NCBI GenBank assembly: GCA_014860355.1
Contig: JACZJV010000001.1
Location: 1 to 61,251, forward strand
From: Burkholderiales bacterium
GTDB lineage: Bacteria; Pseudomonadota; Gammaproteobacteria; Burkholderiales; SG8-39
DNA: 61,251 nt
Direction: 5' to 3'
Shown: piece after piece, positions 26,015 through 34,407 of the stretch
Numbering within the stretch: position 1 is the stretch's first letter
Layout: each line of letters begins with the position of its first letter
The notes under the pieces: model-generated
What the model saw: only the letters and a program-made list of their open reading frames with translations
Database searches by the model: none
What the model was told of the DNA's origin: nothing
Position numbers and translations under genes: made by a program

Positions 26015-26139
26015 CACCTCGCTCCCGTATTCAGCATCGGCTTCGGCGTGACCGGGCGTAGCGTCCCGGCGGGACGCCGCGCCCGCGCCTTTTCGTCATC
26101 GCTGCCGTTCATGATGATTCCAGGTCGTAGTTTGGCCAT
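26014..26139 (-). pseudogene. micro-ORF duplicating the oxidoreductase N-terminus
   Basis: This 41-codon frame opens [20 protein letters not shown]; its first 12 residues are nearly the same as [12 protein letters not shown] of the Gfo/Idh/MocA gene downstream. At DNA level 17 of 18 bases around GGCATCATCATGAACGGC agree. It looks like a partial tandem duplication, ending in a TGA that touches the oxidoreductase ATG, so it might couple translation. Probably not a functional protein. Confidence 0.4.
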
Positions 26140-26142
26140 CGT

Positions 26143-26907
26143 CTATTCCATTCCGAGCAGCCTGTAGATGTGCCTGGTGTAGTCGCCGAAGTTCTTGTCG
26201 GTTTTCATGTCGAGGGTGCGCGGATGCGCCAATTTGATCGTAATGTTGTCGGCCATGCGCGCCGGCCCGGCTGTGAGCACCACCACGCGCGTTCCCAGGA
26301 ACACCGCCTCGGAAATGCCGTGGGTGACGAAGATGATGGTCTTCTGGCTTTCCTTCCAGATGCGCAGCAGCTCGAGGTTCATTTTCTCGCGCGTCAGCGC
26401 GTCGAGCGCGCCGAAGGGCTCGTCCATCAGGATCAGCTTCGGATCGTGCACGAGGGCGCGCGCAATGGCGGCGCGCTGCTGCATCCCGCCGGAGAGTTCG
26501 TAGGGATACTTGTGCTCGAAGCCGGACAGTCCCACCAGATCGAGCAGCTGCATCGCGCGCTCGCGGCTCGGCTCTGGCGGCAGGCCCAGAATCTCCGCGG
26601 GCAGCAGGACGTTCTCGAGAATGCGCCGCCATTTGAGCAGCAGCGGCTGCTGGAACACCATGCCGACGTCGCGCGCCGGGTTGAACGGGTGCGTGCCCGA
26701 TCCGATCCTGACCTCGCCGGCGTCGTGACCGTGCAGGCCGGCCAGAATTTTCAACAAGGTGGTCTTGCCGCAGCCGGAAGGACCGACCAGCGCGACCAAT
26801 TCGCCCGGCATGACGTCGAAGCTCGCGTCGGATATGGCCAGGTACTCGGCGTCGCGCCGGCGGTAGAGCTTGCGCACGCCGGACAGATGAATGAACGGCT
26901 CAACCAT
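26143..26907 (-). CDS. ABC transporter ATP-binding protein, nitrate/sulfonate/taurine (SsuB/TauB) type
   Basis: This 254-residue ATPase powers an importer. Walker A is GPSGCGKTT, the Q-loop is VFQQPLL, the signature is LSGGMQQR, Walker B is LILMDEP and the H-loop is [11 protein letters not shown]. It belongs to the family that pairs with permeases like 29019-29777 and NMT1/THI5-like binding proteins like 33373-34383, though these lie kilobases away. It heads a five-gene minus-strand unit and has the TTAACC palindrome about 70 bp upstream. Confidence 0.93.
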   Translation of the reverse strand: MVEPFIHLSGVRKLYRRRDAEYLAISDASFDVMPGELVALVGPSGCGKTTLLKILAGLHGHDAGEVRIGSGTHPFNPARDVGMVFQQPLLLKWRRILENVLLPAEILGLPPEPSRERAMQLLDLVGLSGFEHKYPYELSGGMQQRAAIARALVHDPKLILMDEPFGALDALTREKMNLELLRIWKESQKTIIFVTHGISEAVFLGTRVVVLTAGPARMADNITIKLAHPRTLDMKTDKNFGDYTRHIYRLLGME

Positions 26908-26978
26908 CTGTCGGAATCTCCCTCAATCGCCCCGCTGCGCGCCATTGCGCCTGCCGGCGCCGCGGCGTGTTTCCGCTA

Positions 26979-26994
26979 TTAACCAGTTGGTTAC
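26979..26994. promoter_or_regulatory. TetR-type operator O1 upstream of the ABC ATPase operon
   Basis: TTAACC-AGTT-GGTTAC matches the palindrome found at 27731, 33193 and 36336. It lies between the ATPase start and the 3' end of the tetR gene. Confidence 0.75.
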
Positions 26995-27045
26995 ATTAGA
27001 CACGATGTCGAATGTCCGGTCAAGAAAGCCGCCGCCGCTCCTCGC

Positions 27046-27720
27046 CTACTTCTCCAGATAGCCCAGCACCAGCGCGCTCATGTGCGCCAGGCGCTGCTTC
27101 AGCGCGGGCTCCTGCATCAGGTCGCGCCCGAAGATCGTCGACAGGGTGTGGTTGTTCGACAGGTAAAAATAGCCGAGCGCGGCGATCGATATGTAAAGCT
27201 GCACCGGGTCGACGCCGCGCCTGAACACGCCTGCGCGCTGTCCGCGCCGCAGCACGGCTTCGAGCATTGCAACCAGCGGCGAATGCAGTGCGCGGATTTT
27301 CTTGGATTTCTTCAGCAGCCGCGCGCGGTGCAGGTTCTCGCTGTTGAGCAGGGTGATGAACTCGGGGTGCGCGAGGTAGTATTCCCAGGTGAACCGTACC
27401 AGCCGGCGCATGCCTTCGGCCGGGTCCAGATCGGTGAGCTTGAGCGCCTGCTCGGCCGTGCGGATGTGCTCGTAGGCCGATTCGAGCGCCGCCAGGAACA
27501 GCGCCTCCTTGTTGCCGAAATAGTAGTAGATCATGCGCTTGTTCGAGCCGGCGCGCGCGGTGATCTGGTCGACGCGCGCCCCGCCCAGGCCGCGGCGGGC
27601 GAATTCGACCCGCGCGGCGTCGAGGATGCGCGAGCGGGTGCGCTCTGGGTCGCGCCGGACGGGTTGGTCGGCCTTGCGCGCCCGGGGCTGCGCCACTTTC
27701 GCTTTTTTCTTTTCCGGCAT
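27046..27720 (-). CDS. TetR/AcrR-family transcriptional regulator of the catabolic locus
   Basis: This 224-residue repressor has a basic N-terminal tail (MPEKKKAKVAQPRARKADQP) and a TetR helix-turn-helix at about residues 27-72 (RSRILDAARVEFARRGLGGA, then AGSNKRMIYYYFGNKEALF). The ligand-binding C-terminal domain includes RRLVRFTWEYYLAHPEFITL and RRGVDPVQLYISIAALGYFY. It is divergently transcribed from the MetE-like gene with an operator copy (O2) 10 bp ahead of its start, so it probably represses itself. The same palindrome lies at three other promoters of this locus, making it the likely local regulator. Confidence 0.9.
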   Translation of the reverse strand: MPEKKKAKVAQPRARKADQPVRRDPERTRSRILDAARVEFARRGLGGARVDQITARAGSNKRMIYYYFGNKEALFLAALESAYEHIRTAEQALKLTDLDPAEGMRRLVRFTWEYYLAHPEFITLLNSENLHRARLLKKSKKIRALHSPLVAMLEAVLRRGQRAGVFRRGVDPVQLYISIAALGYFYLSNNHTLSTIFGRDLMQEPALKQRLAHMSALVLGYLEK

Positions 27721-27730
27721 GGTGAAATTT

Positions 27731-27746
27731 TTATCCAAACGGTTAA
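27731..27746. promoter_or_regulatory. TetR-type operator O2 in the tetR/metE-like divergent region
   Basis: TTATCC-AAAC-GGTTAA matches 15 of 16 positions of the consensus TTAACC-N4-GGTTAA (one left-arm change). It sits in the 62-bp gap between two divergent starts, where one bound repressor could block both. Confidence 0.75.
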
Positions 27747-27782
27747 TAATTGCAAACACCGGACTTCCGTTACGGAGAGACC

Positions 27783-28790
27783 ATGGCCGCGCCGCGCATC
27801 AAGACCACCGTCGTCGGTTCCTACCCCATTCCCGACTGGCTCGCCACCAGCCCGACCGAACAGGCGCTCACCGACGCCATGCGCGTGGTCCTGGCGACCC
27901 AGGAGCACGCAGGCATCGACGTCGTCTGCGACGGCGAGCTCTACCGCTACGACATCAACCACCCCGAAACCAACGGCATGATCGAGTACTTCGTGCGCCC
28001 GATGACCGGGGTGCGCCGCGAAATCGGATTCGAGGAGCTGATCGAATACCGCAAGGCGGGCGGCATGCAGTTTCGCGCGCGCCCGCCCGGTGTCGTCGAC
28101 CGGGCGCTCGGCAGCGGAACGCTCGACCTGCCATCGGCCTGCGCGCGCGCCAGGGCGCTCGCTACCAGGCCGCTCAAGTTCACGCTCACCGGCCCGCACA
28201 TGCTCGCCAAGACGCTGCTCGACAAGCATTACAGGGACACGGAGGAACTCGCGCATGCCATCGCCGACGTGCTCGCCGCGCAGGTCCGCCACGTCGACGC
28301 CGACGTGGTGCAGATAGACGAGGCCAACCTGCCCGGGCATCCGGACGAATGGAAGTGGGCGGCCAGCGCGATCAACCGCGTGCTCGATGCGGTGAAGGGC
28401 ACGCCCGCGGTGCACCTTTGCTTCGGCAACTACGGCGGCCAGTCGATCCAGAAAGGAAACTGGGCGAAGCTGATGGACTATCTCAACGCCCTGCACGCCG
28501 ATCACGTGGTAATGGAATGCGCGCACCGCCCGGCGGAGGAGCTTGCCGTGTTTCGCGAGCTGCGGCCCGGGATCGGCCTGGGCCTTGGGGTCGTCGACGT
28601 CAAGCGCACCGAAGTCGAATCGGCCGAGGACATCGCGCGCGCGATCGAGCGCGCGCAGAAGACGCTGGGCGCCGGGCGGGTCAAGTACATACACCCCGAC
28701 TGCGGCCTGTGGATGCTCAAACGCAACGTGGCCGACGGCAAGATCCGCGCGCTGGTGCTGGGGCGCGACCTGTTCGAGGGGCGGAATTAG
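27783..28790 (+). CDS. MetE C-terminal-domain-like (cobalamin-independent methionine synthase family) protein
   Basis: The 335-residue protein is a standalone copy of the UROD/MetE-like barrel, much shorter than full MetE (about 750). It has KTTVVGSYPIPDWL at the start, ADVVQIDEANLPGHPDEW, VHLCFGNYGGQS, DHVVMECAHRPAEEL, and YIHPDCGLWMLKRNVADGKI, which supplies His, Glu and Cys candidates for zinc. ATG at 27783 has GGAGAG upstream. Such short forms may be methyltransferases or C-C/C-S lyases; the catabolic context argues against methionine synthesis. Confidence 0.82.
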   Translation: MAAPRIKTTVVGSYPIPDWLATSPTEQALTDAMRVVLATQEHAGIDVVCDGELYRYDINHPETNGMIEYFVRPMTGVRREIGFEELIEYRKAGGMQFRARPPGVVDRALGSGTLDLPSACARARALATRPLKFTLTGPHMLAKTLLDKHYRDTEELAHAIADVLAAQVRHVDADVVQIDEANLPGHPDEWKWAASAINRVLDAVKGTPAVHLCFGNYGGQSIQKGNWAKLMDYLNALHADHVVMECAHRPAEELAVFRELRPGIGLGLGVVDVKRTEVESAEDIARAIERAQKTLGAGRVKYIHPDCGLWMLKRNVADGKIRALVLGRDLFEGRN

Positions 28791-28811
28791 GAGTCCGGAT
28801 TCCGGCTAGAA

Positions 28812-28995
28812 CCTTGCGCGCTGCGCGCGCCAACCGTGTCTTCTGTACGGATAAAAAGCGCATCCGTACAGAAGACACGGTTCTGGATGAAAACCAGGAC
28901 AGTTTGGGGTTTTACACAAGATCGCCGATTGCGTGCGGACGGCCTTTCGTCCGTACGCAATCGAGTATCCGCGCGGACGGGTTTTCGTCCGCGCA
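28812..28995 (+). repeat. three-hairpin intergenic repeat, copy B
   Basis: Hairpin 1 at 28832-28882 has perfect 21-bp arms starting AACCGTGTCTTCTG; hairpin 2 at 28920-28969 has about 21-bp arms with a few mismatches; hairpin 3 at 28971-28994 is GCGCGGACG/CGTCCGCGC. It shares TTGGGG(T)TTTTA(C/T)ACAA between hairpins 1 and 2 with the other copies. It fills the gap between two converging genes and might act as a two-way terminator. Confidence 0.8.
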
Positions 28996-29018
28996 GGTTT
29001 TCACGGGACCTTCCCGCT

Positions 29019-29777
29019 TCAGTTCACGCGCGCGTCGCGCACCACCAGCAGGTGCTCGAGCAGCAGCACCAGGCCGTACAGCAGCACGCCGATCAGGGTG
29101 ATCAGGATCACCGCCATGAACATCGCGGCCGTGTCCAGCGTCACCTGCACCTGCAGCATCAGGTAGCCCAGGCCTTTCTCGGAACCGAGGAACTCGCCGA
29201 CAATGGCCCCTGCCACGGCCAGCACCGCCGCCACCTTCATGCCCGAAAAAATGTAGGGCAGCGCGCCGGGCAGCTGGATCTTGCTGAAGACCTGCCATTT
29301 CGAGCCGCGCAGGCTGCGCACCAGATCGAGCAGTTCGGGTTCCACTTCGCGCAGGCCGCGCGCCGTGGTCAGGACGATGGGGAACACGCCGATGGAAAAC
29401 GAAATCAGCATATTGGGAAACATGCCATAGGAAAACCAGACGATGATCAGCGGTCCCAGCGCCACCTTGGGGATCATGTTGAGGCTCACCAGCAGCGGCA
29501 TCATCGCGTCCTCCCAGATGCGCGACCATGAAAACGAAAGTGCCAACCCGACCCCTACGAGGACCGCGAGGATGTAGCCGCCGAATATCTCGACGCAGGT
29601 GACGTAGATGTTGTCCCACCAGGGATAGTTCCCGCTGAACAGCGCCCCCAGGGTCGCCTGCGGCGAGGGCATGACGTACTTCGGCACCTTGCCGATCTCG
29701 ACGAACAGGTACCAGGCTGCGACGAGCAGCACATGGGCGAGGATTGCAAGCGTGTAGCGGCGCGGTGTGTCGTTCAT
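29019..29777 (-). CDS. ABC transporter permease, SsuC/TauC type
   Basis: This 252-residue inner-membrane protein has about six membrane helices (for example YTLAILAHVLLVAAWYLFVE, FGGYILAVLVGVGLALSF, NMLISFSIGVFPIVLTTA). The cytoplasmic EAA-like loop LRGSKWQVFSKIQLPGALPY would couple to the ATPase at 26143. It forms the channel of an importer with the NMT1-like binding protein at 33373. In the 72-bp gap upstream, CTAAGGGTCGGGTTAT is only a weak match to the local operator. Confidence 0.92.
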   Translation of the reverse strand: MNDTPRRYTLAILAHVLLVAAWYLFVEIGKVPKYVMPSPQATLGALFSGNYPWWDNIYVTCVEIFGGYILAVLVGVGLALSFSWSRIWEDAMMPLLVSLNMIPKVALGPLIIVWFSYGMFPNMLISFSIGVFPIVLTTARGLREVEPELLDLVRSLRGSKWQVFSKIQLPGALPYIFSGMKVAAVLAVAGAIVGEFLGSEKGLGYLMLQVQVTLDTAAMFMAVILITLIGVLLYGLVLLLEHLLVVRDARVN

Positions 29778-29849
29778 GTCTAAGCCCCGGAATGGCTAAG
29801 GGTCGGGTTATACGCAACTTCAGGTCGTAGCACGATCATACGGCATCTA

Positions 29850-30407
29850 CTACCCCGGGGGCGTGGACTGCCCGCGAAGACGCCGCCAGAGCAGCCTGAG
29901 CCATCGCGCGATCCGCCCGACGGGCTTTCGCGCCGCGCCGGGACCACTGCAAATCTGCGCCGCAGCGTCTCGCGACGCAGCGGCACCGAAGCGCTGCTGC
30001 AGGGAATCCGCAAACTGGGCGGTCCGCTCGGTCGCCCTGCGCTCGAACAGGCGATCGACGATCGCTTTGAGCTGTCCCTCGCCCTTGACGTCGAACACGG
30101 TGATCAGTTCGGTCCCTGATGCGCCTGCCTGCAAGCTGACGTCGATCGCCATCGTCAGATGCTCGGCCCTGGCAGTGGCATGAAGCTTGTGCGGCGGGTC
30201 CTCCGAATCGATCTGCGCCCTCAGCTCGATGATCAGGGGCACGACGCCGACTTTTTCCCTTACCGTCAGCTCGGCCGTGCGTTCGTTCACCACGGTGATG
30301 CGCTCCACGCCGGGAATGCAGGTGCACAAGGATTCGAAGTCGCGGATGAACCGCCACAATTCCCCGGGCGGGGCGTTCACGCTGAATCTGGCTTCCCGCT
30401 GCGGCAT
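29850..30407 (-). CDS. SRPBCC-family protein, CoxG-like
   Basis: The 185-residue protein has the SRPBCC/START-type hydrophobic cavity fold typical of CoxG: MPQREARFSVNAPPGELWRF, then FIRDFESLCTCIPGVERITV, VPLIIELRAQID and VDRLFERRA. The C-terminus has a basic amphipathic tail (RIARWLRLLWRRLRGQ) that may contact the membrane, as reported for CoxG. No CO dehydrogenase genes are nearby; association with the FAD protein 9 bp upstream is more relevant. The real role is unknown. Confidence 0.75.
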   Translation of the reverse strand: MPQREARFSVNAPPGELWRFIRDFESLCTCIPGVERITVVNERTAELTVREKVGVVPLIIELRAQIDSEDPPHKLHATARAEHLTMAIDVSLQAGASGTELITVFDVKGEGQLKAIVDRLFERRATERTAQFADSLQQRFGAAASRDAAAQICSGPGAARKPVGRIARWLRLLWRRLRGQSTPPG

Positions 30408-30415
30408 CGGTGTCC

Positions 30416-31984
30416 CTAGTCCCACCACTTCTTCAGCTTGTGATCCTGCACGATCACGCCGGCTGCGTTGTACCCCCCTCCGGCGTGCACGCCCCCGCCC
30501 GGATGACAGGAACCGCCGCACATGTACAGCCCTTCTACGGGCGATCTGTAGCCGGACCAGCCGGCGAAGGGCCGGAAATATCCCATCTGGTCCGGCGTCA
30601 TGTCTCCGACGACGTCGACGCCATTGACGAAGTTGTCGTTCAGCCGCTCGGTATCGGTCGGATCCTGAATCGCCATGCCGAGGATCTTGTCTTTAGTAAT
30701 GTTCGGCGCGTAGGACCTCCACAGATCCAGAAGGTGCGCGGCATACTCGTCCCTGAGCCTGCGCCATCCTGCCGGACCTTCGGGCGCCACGCTGTAGGGC
30801 GCGTACTGCCAGAGTACCGTCGTGTGCTTGCCCGCGGGCGCCTGCGACGGATCGAACAGCGTAGGCAGGGTGATCTGCAGCATCTCGTTGCGGGGAGGCG
30901 TGCCCCGGGCGATGTCCTGGTAGGCGCGAACCTGGTCCTGTATCGTCGCCCCGAACATTTCCTGGCTGAACGCCAGGTTCACCGGCGCGTTGTGCGCGGC
31001 GGCGCGGTACTGCGGCGGCTCCGACAGCGCCAGATGCAGGGCGAAGAGCGAGCGCCCTTGCGCATGGTAGTTCTTCACCCGCGTGGCAAACGGCGGCGGC
31101 AGGAACTCTTCTCCGACCATCCGCAGGAAACTCTTTTTCGGCTCGACGTCGGTGATCACCGCCTTCGCCGCTTCGATGCGGTTGCCGTCCTTCATTTGCA
31201 CTCCTGTGGCCCGGTTGCCGCTCAGGAGTATGCGCTGCACCTCCATGCCCGTGCGCACGACGCCGCCGCTCGCCTCGACGACGCTGCGCAGGCCGTGCGC
31301 CAGCTGCTGGGAGCCGCCGACGCAGATGGGCGCCTCGCCCGTGAGGATGCGGAACAGGCAGATCCATCCCTGTCCGTGCTGATCGGGCGGGAAGCCGAGC
31401 ACGGTCATGCGCGTGAGGAAATGGACCTTTACCTCCTCGCTCTCGAACAGTTCGTTCAACAGCTGCACCGGCGTGCTCTGGCGCCACTGCAGCATGGTCC
31501 TGCCTTCCGCGGATTTCTCCAGTTCGGCGCCCTCGAGCGAGGGCGGCAGCGGCGGGGAGTACATCAACGGCAGGTAGGTCGAGTCGATGAACTCGGCATA
31601 GTCTTCATGCAGCTGCGTGAAGGTCCGTGCGTCCCGCGCCGAGAACCTGCCCAGTTCGGCAGCCATCCGCTCGGGTTCGCGGTACATCACGATGCTCTTG
31701 TGGTCCGGGAATATGGTGCCGCGCAGGTATTCCGGGTAGACGTAGCTTACGCCATGGCGTTCGAGCTCCAGGTCGCGGTAGACCGGGCTGCTGGGGATAT
31801 GCGTGTGAACGACGGAGCACAGATTGTGTTTGAATCCGGGCAGCGTCGCCTCCTCGGTGTGGCAGCCGCCGCCCACGCGGGCGCTGCGCTCGAGCACCAG
31901 GACTTTGGCGCCCGCCTTCGCAAGGTACGCCGCGCAGGCGAGGCCGTTGTGGCCGGCGCCGATGATGATGAAATCGTAGGACAC
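30416..31984 (-). CDS. FAD-dependent oxidoreductase, phytoene desaturase/CrtI-like
   Basis: This 522-residue flavoprotein has the N-terminal dinucleotide-binding motif IIGAGHNGLACAAYLAKAG followed by VLVLERSARVGGGCHTEEA, and the C-terminal FAD segment SPVEGLYMCGGSCHPGGGVH with GGYNAAGVIVQD. The whole pattern matches the CrtI/PDS-like amine-oxidase superfamily, but there are no carotenoid genes here. GTG at 31984 has GGAGG at 8 bp; a GTG at 31993 is in frame but too close to that site. It forms a unit with the SRPBCC gene. Confidence 0.85.
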   Translation of the reverse strand: MSYDFIIIGAGHNGLACAAYLAKAGAKVLVLERSARVGGGCHTEEATLPGFKHNLCSVVHTHIPSSPVYRDLELERHGVSYVYPEYLRGTIFPDHKSIVMYREPERMAAELGRFSARDARTFTQLHEDYAEFIDSTYLPLMYSPPLPPSLEGAELEKSAEGRTMLQWRQSTPVQLLNELFESEEVKVHFLTRMTVLGFPPDQHGQGWICLFRILTGEAPICVGGSQQLAHGLRSVVEASGGVVRTGMEVQRILLSGNRATGVQMKDGNRIEAAKAVITDVEPKKSFLRMVGEEFLPPPFATRVKNYHAQGRSLFALHLALSEPPQYRAAAHNAPVNLAFSQEMFGATIQDQVRAYQDIARGTPPRNEMLQITLPTLFDPSQAPAGKHTTVLWQYAPYSVAPEGPAGWRRLRDEYAAHLLDLWRSYAPNITKDKILGMAIQDPTDTERLNDNFVNGVDVVGDMTPDQMGYFRPFAGWSGYRSPVEGLYMCGGSCHPGGGVHAGGGYNAAGVIVQDHKLKKWWD

Positions 31985-32115
31985 GTCGAACACCTCCAGT
32001 CAGTCGTTTGATCGTGCGCCCCGGCCAACCCGCCTGCATGGGCGCAGTCTTTCGCGGGTTCGGCCGCGGCGATCCCGCTTGCCGCAGCGCGCCGGCTGGC
32101 CACGGGCGGGCAGGC

Positions 32116-33177
32116 TCATGTCATCCATCGCGCCAGATTGGCGGCGACGAAGGCGCTGTCGTCGAATTCGGAATGGTCGGAGAATACGCGGCCGATTTCG
32201 TCGGCCTGGCCCGGGGAGAGGCCTTCGTGCGGATCCAGGCACCAGATGCCTTCGAGCAGGCCCTGGCGGCGCAGCACCTCGTGGCAGCCGGCGATGCAGC
32301 CGCGAAAATCGTGGGCCACGTCGAAAAACGCGCTGTTGCAGTCGGTCACCCTGGAATCGAGCGCGAGCAGTTCGGGGGCGATGGCGCCGGCCGCAACCGC
32401 GGCCTGGATGCGCGCGAGCAGTTCCACCGCGGTTTTTGTCCACACGCTCCAGTGCCCGAGCAGTCCGCCCTTGATGCGCAGCGCGACTTCTGCGCCGCCG
32501 CGCATCACCACGAAAGGCGTGAGCAGGTCCAGGACGATGTGATCGTCGTTGCCGGTGTACAGCGTGATGCGCTCTTCGGCGCGCGCCTCGACCACGCCGC
32601 GCATCACATCGAGCGTGCGGTAGCGATTGAACGGCGCCATCTTGATCGCAACCACGTTTTCAATCCCGGCCAGCCGGCGCCAGAACGAAGCCGGAAGCTG
32701 CAGTCCGCCCACCGCCGGCTGCAGGTAAAAGCCCACCACCGGAATCTCGGCGGCGATGGCGCCGCAATGCGCGATGAGTTCATCCTCGGACGCGCTCTTC
32801 ATCGCCGCGAGCGAGAGCAGTCCGGCATGGTAGCCCAGGTCGCGCGCCACCGCCGCCTCGCGCAGCGCCTGCCCGGTCTTGCCGGCGAGCCCGGCGATCA
32901 TCACCAGCGGCCGCCTGCCCCAGGATCCGGCGGTCTCCATCGCGAGCCGCAGCACCGGCTCATACAGGCCCGCTTCGCGGATGGCGAACTGGGTGGAATG
33001 CACGCCCACCGCGAGGCCGCCCGAGCCGGCGTCCAGGTAATAGCGCGCCAGTGCACGCTGGCGGCGCCGGTCGAGCTTGCGCCCGGCATCGAGCGCGAGC
33101 AGGTGCGCCGGGATCACCGCCCCGCGGCGCAATACCGCCAGCACCTCCGCCGGCCAATCGGTCCAGAGCAAGCCCAC
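32116..33177 (-). CDS. dihydrodipicolinate synthase/NAL-superfamily aldolase-like protein
   Basis: The 353-residue TIM-barrel lyase has IPAHLLALDAGRKLDRRRQR and GSGGLAVGVHSTQF at the phosphate/keto-acid binding region, the catalytic Tyr in PVVGFYLQPAVGG (about Y151), and the Schiff-base Lys in GIENVVAIKMAPFN (K179). It probably cleaves or forms a C-C bond of a pyruvate-containing intermediate. Operator O3 lies 16 bp upstream of the start, so it appears regulated with the rest of the locus. It is unlike the DUF993 protein in sequence although from the same superfamily. Confidence 0.85.
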   Translation of the reverse strand: MGLLWTDWPAEVLAVLRRGAVIPAHLLALDAGRKLDRRRQRALARYYLDAGSGGLAVGVHSTQFAIREAGLYEPVLRLAMETAGSWGRRPLVMIAGLAGKTGQALREAAVARDLGYHAGLLSLAAMKSASEDELIAHCGAIAAEIPVVGFYLQPAVGGLQLPASFWRRLAGIENVVAIKMAPFNRYRTLDVMRGVVEARAEERITLYTGNDDHIVLDLLTPFVVMRGGAEVALRIKGGLLGHWSVWTKTAVELLARIQAAVAAGAIAPELLALDSRVTDCNSAFFDVAHDFRGCIAGCHEVLRRQGLLEGIWCLDPHEGLSPGQADEIGRVFSDHSEFDDSAFVAANLARWMT

Positions 33178-33192
33178 GGCTCATCCTTCCAA

Positions 33193-33208
33193 TTAACTGC
33201 CTGGTTAC
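33193..33208. promoter_or_regulatory. TetR-type operator O3 between the aldolase and binding-protein genes
   Basis: TTAACT-GCCT-GGTTAC has 14 of 16 positions of the shared palindrome. It lies between the divergent genes at 33177 (minus) and 33373 (plus) and could control both. Confidence 0.7.
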
Positions 33209-33372
33209 TTTTGCATGGAACCGGAAAATCTGTCAATACCGCCGGCGCCGCATGCCGGCGGGCGCCGCCGCGTTCGTTGACAGTCAAACCCCGTCTCGGT
33301 ACCATCGCCGCACACCGTCAGGTTGCGCCAGTGCGGACCTGCCGCGCACAAAATCCACCCGAGGAGAAACCC

Positions 33373-34383
33373 ATGACCGAATTTCGCATCCGCCGCCTCG
33401 CCGCGGCAGCCGTCTGCGCACTGGCGCTCGCCGCCAGCGGCCCCGCGCTGGCACAGAAGACCGAAACGGTCGACTTCATCCTCAACTGGATTGCCGGCGG
33501 CGACCATGCGCCTTACTACTACGCCAAGAAAATGGGCTGGTACACGCAGGCGGGGATCGACCTGAACATCATGCAGGGCAAGGGCTCGGCGCTCGCGACC
33601 CAGAAAGTGGGTGCCGGCGCCACGCCCATCGGCCTCGCGGACATGGGCGGCGTGCTGGTAGCGCGCGGCAAGGGCGCCGACATCGTCGGCGTGTACAACG
33701 TCTATGCCAATTCGCCGCAGGGCCTCTACTGGCTGAAGAGCTCGGGCATCAAGTCGGTGAAGGATCTCTCCGGCAGGAAGATCGGCAACCCGGCAGGCGA
33801 CGGCGCGCGCATCATGTGGCCGGCGCTGGCCAAGGCGAACGGCATCGACCCGAAATCGGTGACCTGGGTCAACATCGACCCCAACAGCAAGCTCGCTGCG
33901 CTCAAATCCAAATCCATCGACGCCACCACGTCCTTCTACAACCTGCACCATGTATTCAAGCGGGAGCTGGGCGACGACATGGGCTTTCTCGCATGGCGCG
34001 ATGCCGGACTCAACCCCTACGGCAACTCCATCATCGTCAACGCCGAGTACCTCAAGAAGAACAAGGACATCGTCGCGGGCTTCGTCAAGGTGACGCAAAA
34101 GGCGTTCGCTGCCTGCGTGGCCGATCCCAAGCCCTGCATTCAGGCCCTGGTCGATGCCAACGGCGCGCTCAAGTACGACAACGAAATGACCAACTGGACG
34201 CTGGTGGAAGTGCTGATGAGCGACAAGACCTCGAAAACGGTGGCGCTCGGCTGGCACGACAGTGCGCGCATGGCGGCCGACTACGATCTGGTGAAAACCT
34301 ACATCGGCCTGGATCAGCCTTTCGACATCAAGACTGCCTACACCAACGAATTCCTGGACAAGTCGATCAAGATGACCAAGTAG
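33373..34383 (+). CDS. ABC transporter periplasmic substrate-binding protein, NMT1/THI5-like
   Basis: This 336-residue exported protein delivers substrate to the permease at 29019. A Sec signal peptide ends ASGPALAQK. The mature part reads DFILNWIAGGDHAPYYYAKK, GWYTQAGIDLNIMQGKGSA, SIDATTSFYN and WHDSARMAADYDLVKTYIGL, the pattern of the NMT1/THI5-like family that binds small organic or pyrimidine-type ligands. The ATG has GAGGAGAAA upstream. The ligand may be the substrate of the pathway; it cannot be read from sequence. Confidence 0.9.
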   Translation: MTEFRIRRLAAAAVCALALAASGPALAQKTETVDFILNWIAGGDHAPYYYAKKMGWYTQAGIDLNIMQGKGSALATQKVGAGATPIGLADMGGVLVARGKGADIVGVYNVYANSPQGLYWLKSSGIKSVKDLSGRKIGNPAGDGARIMWPALAKANGIDPKSVTWVNIDPNSKLAALKSKSIDATTSFYNLHHVFKRELGDDMGFLAWRDAGLNPYGNSIIVNAEYLKKNKDIVAGFVKVTQKAFAACVADPKPCIQALVDANGALKYDNEMTNWTLVEVLMSDKTSKTVALGWHDSARMAADYDLVKTYIGLDQPFDIKTAYTNEFLDKSIKMTK

Positions 34384-34407
34384 CGGGAGTCCGCGGCCCG
34401 GGCGGGC

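Noticed and set aside
28836-29531. Protein-like frames through the hairpin repeats (IRADGFSSAQ in A and B)
   Set aside because: The similar peptides arise because the repeats themselves are similar; the frames run into antisense of other genes and have no ribosome-binding site.
29797-29812. Fifth TetR operator before the ABC permease
   Set aside because: CTAAGGGTCGGGTTAT has a poor left arm; too weak to list with the four good copies.
29850-30407. CoxG of a CO dehydrogenase operon
   Set aside because: No coxLMS genes are present; only the fold is similar.
30416-31984. Carotenoid biosynthesis gene crtI
   Set aside because: The fold matches, but no crtB/crtE or other carotenoid genes are near and the context is a catabolic regulon.
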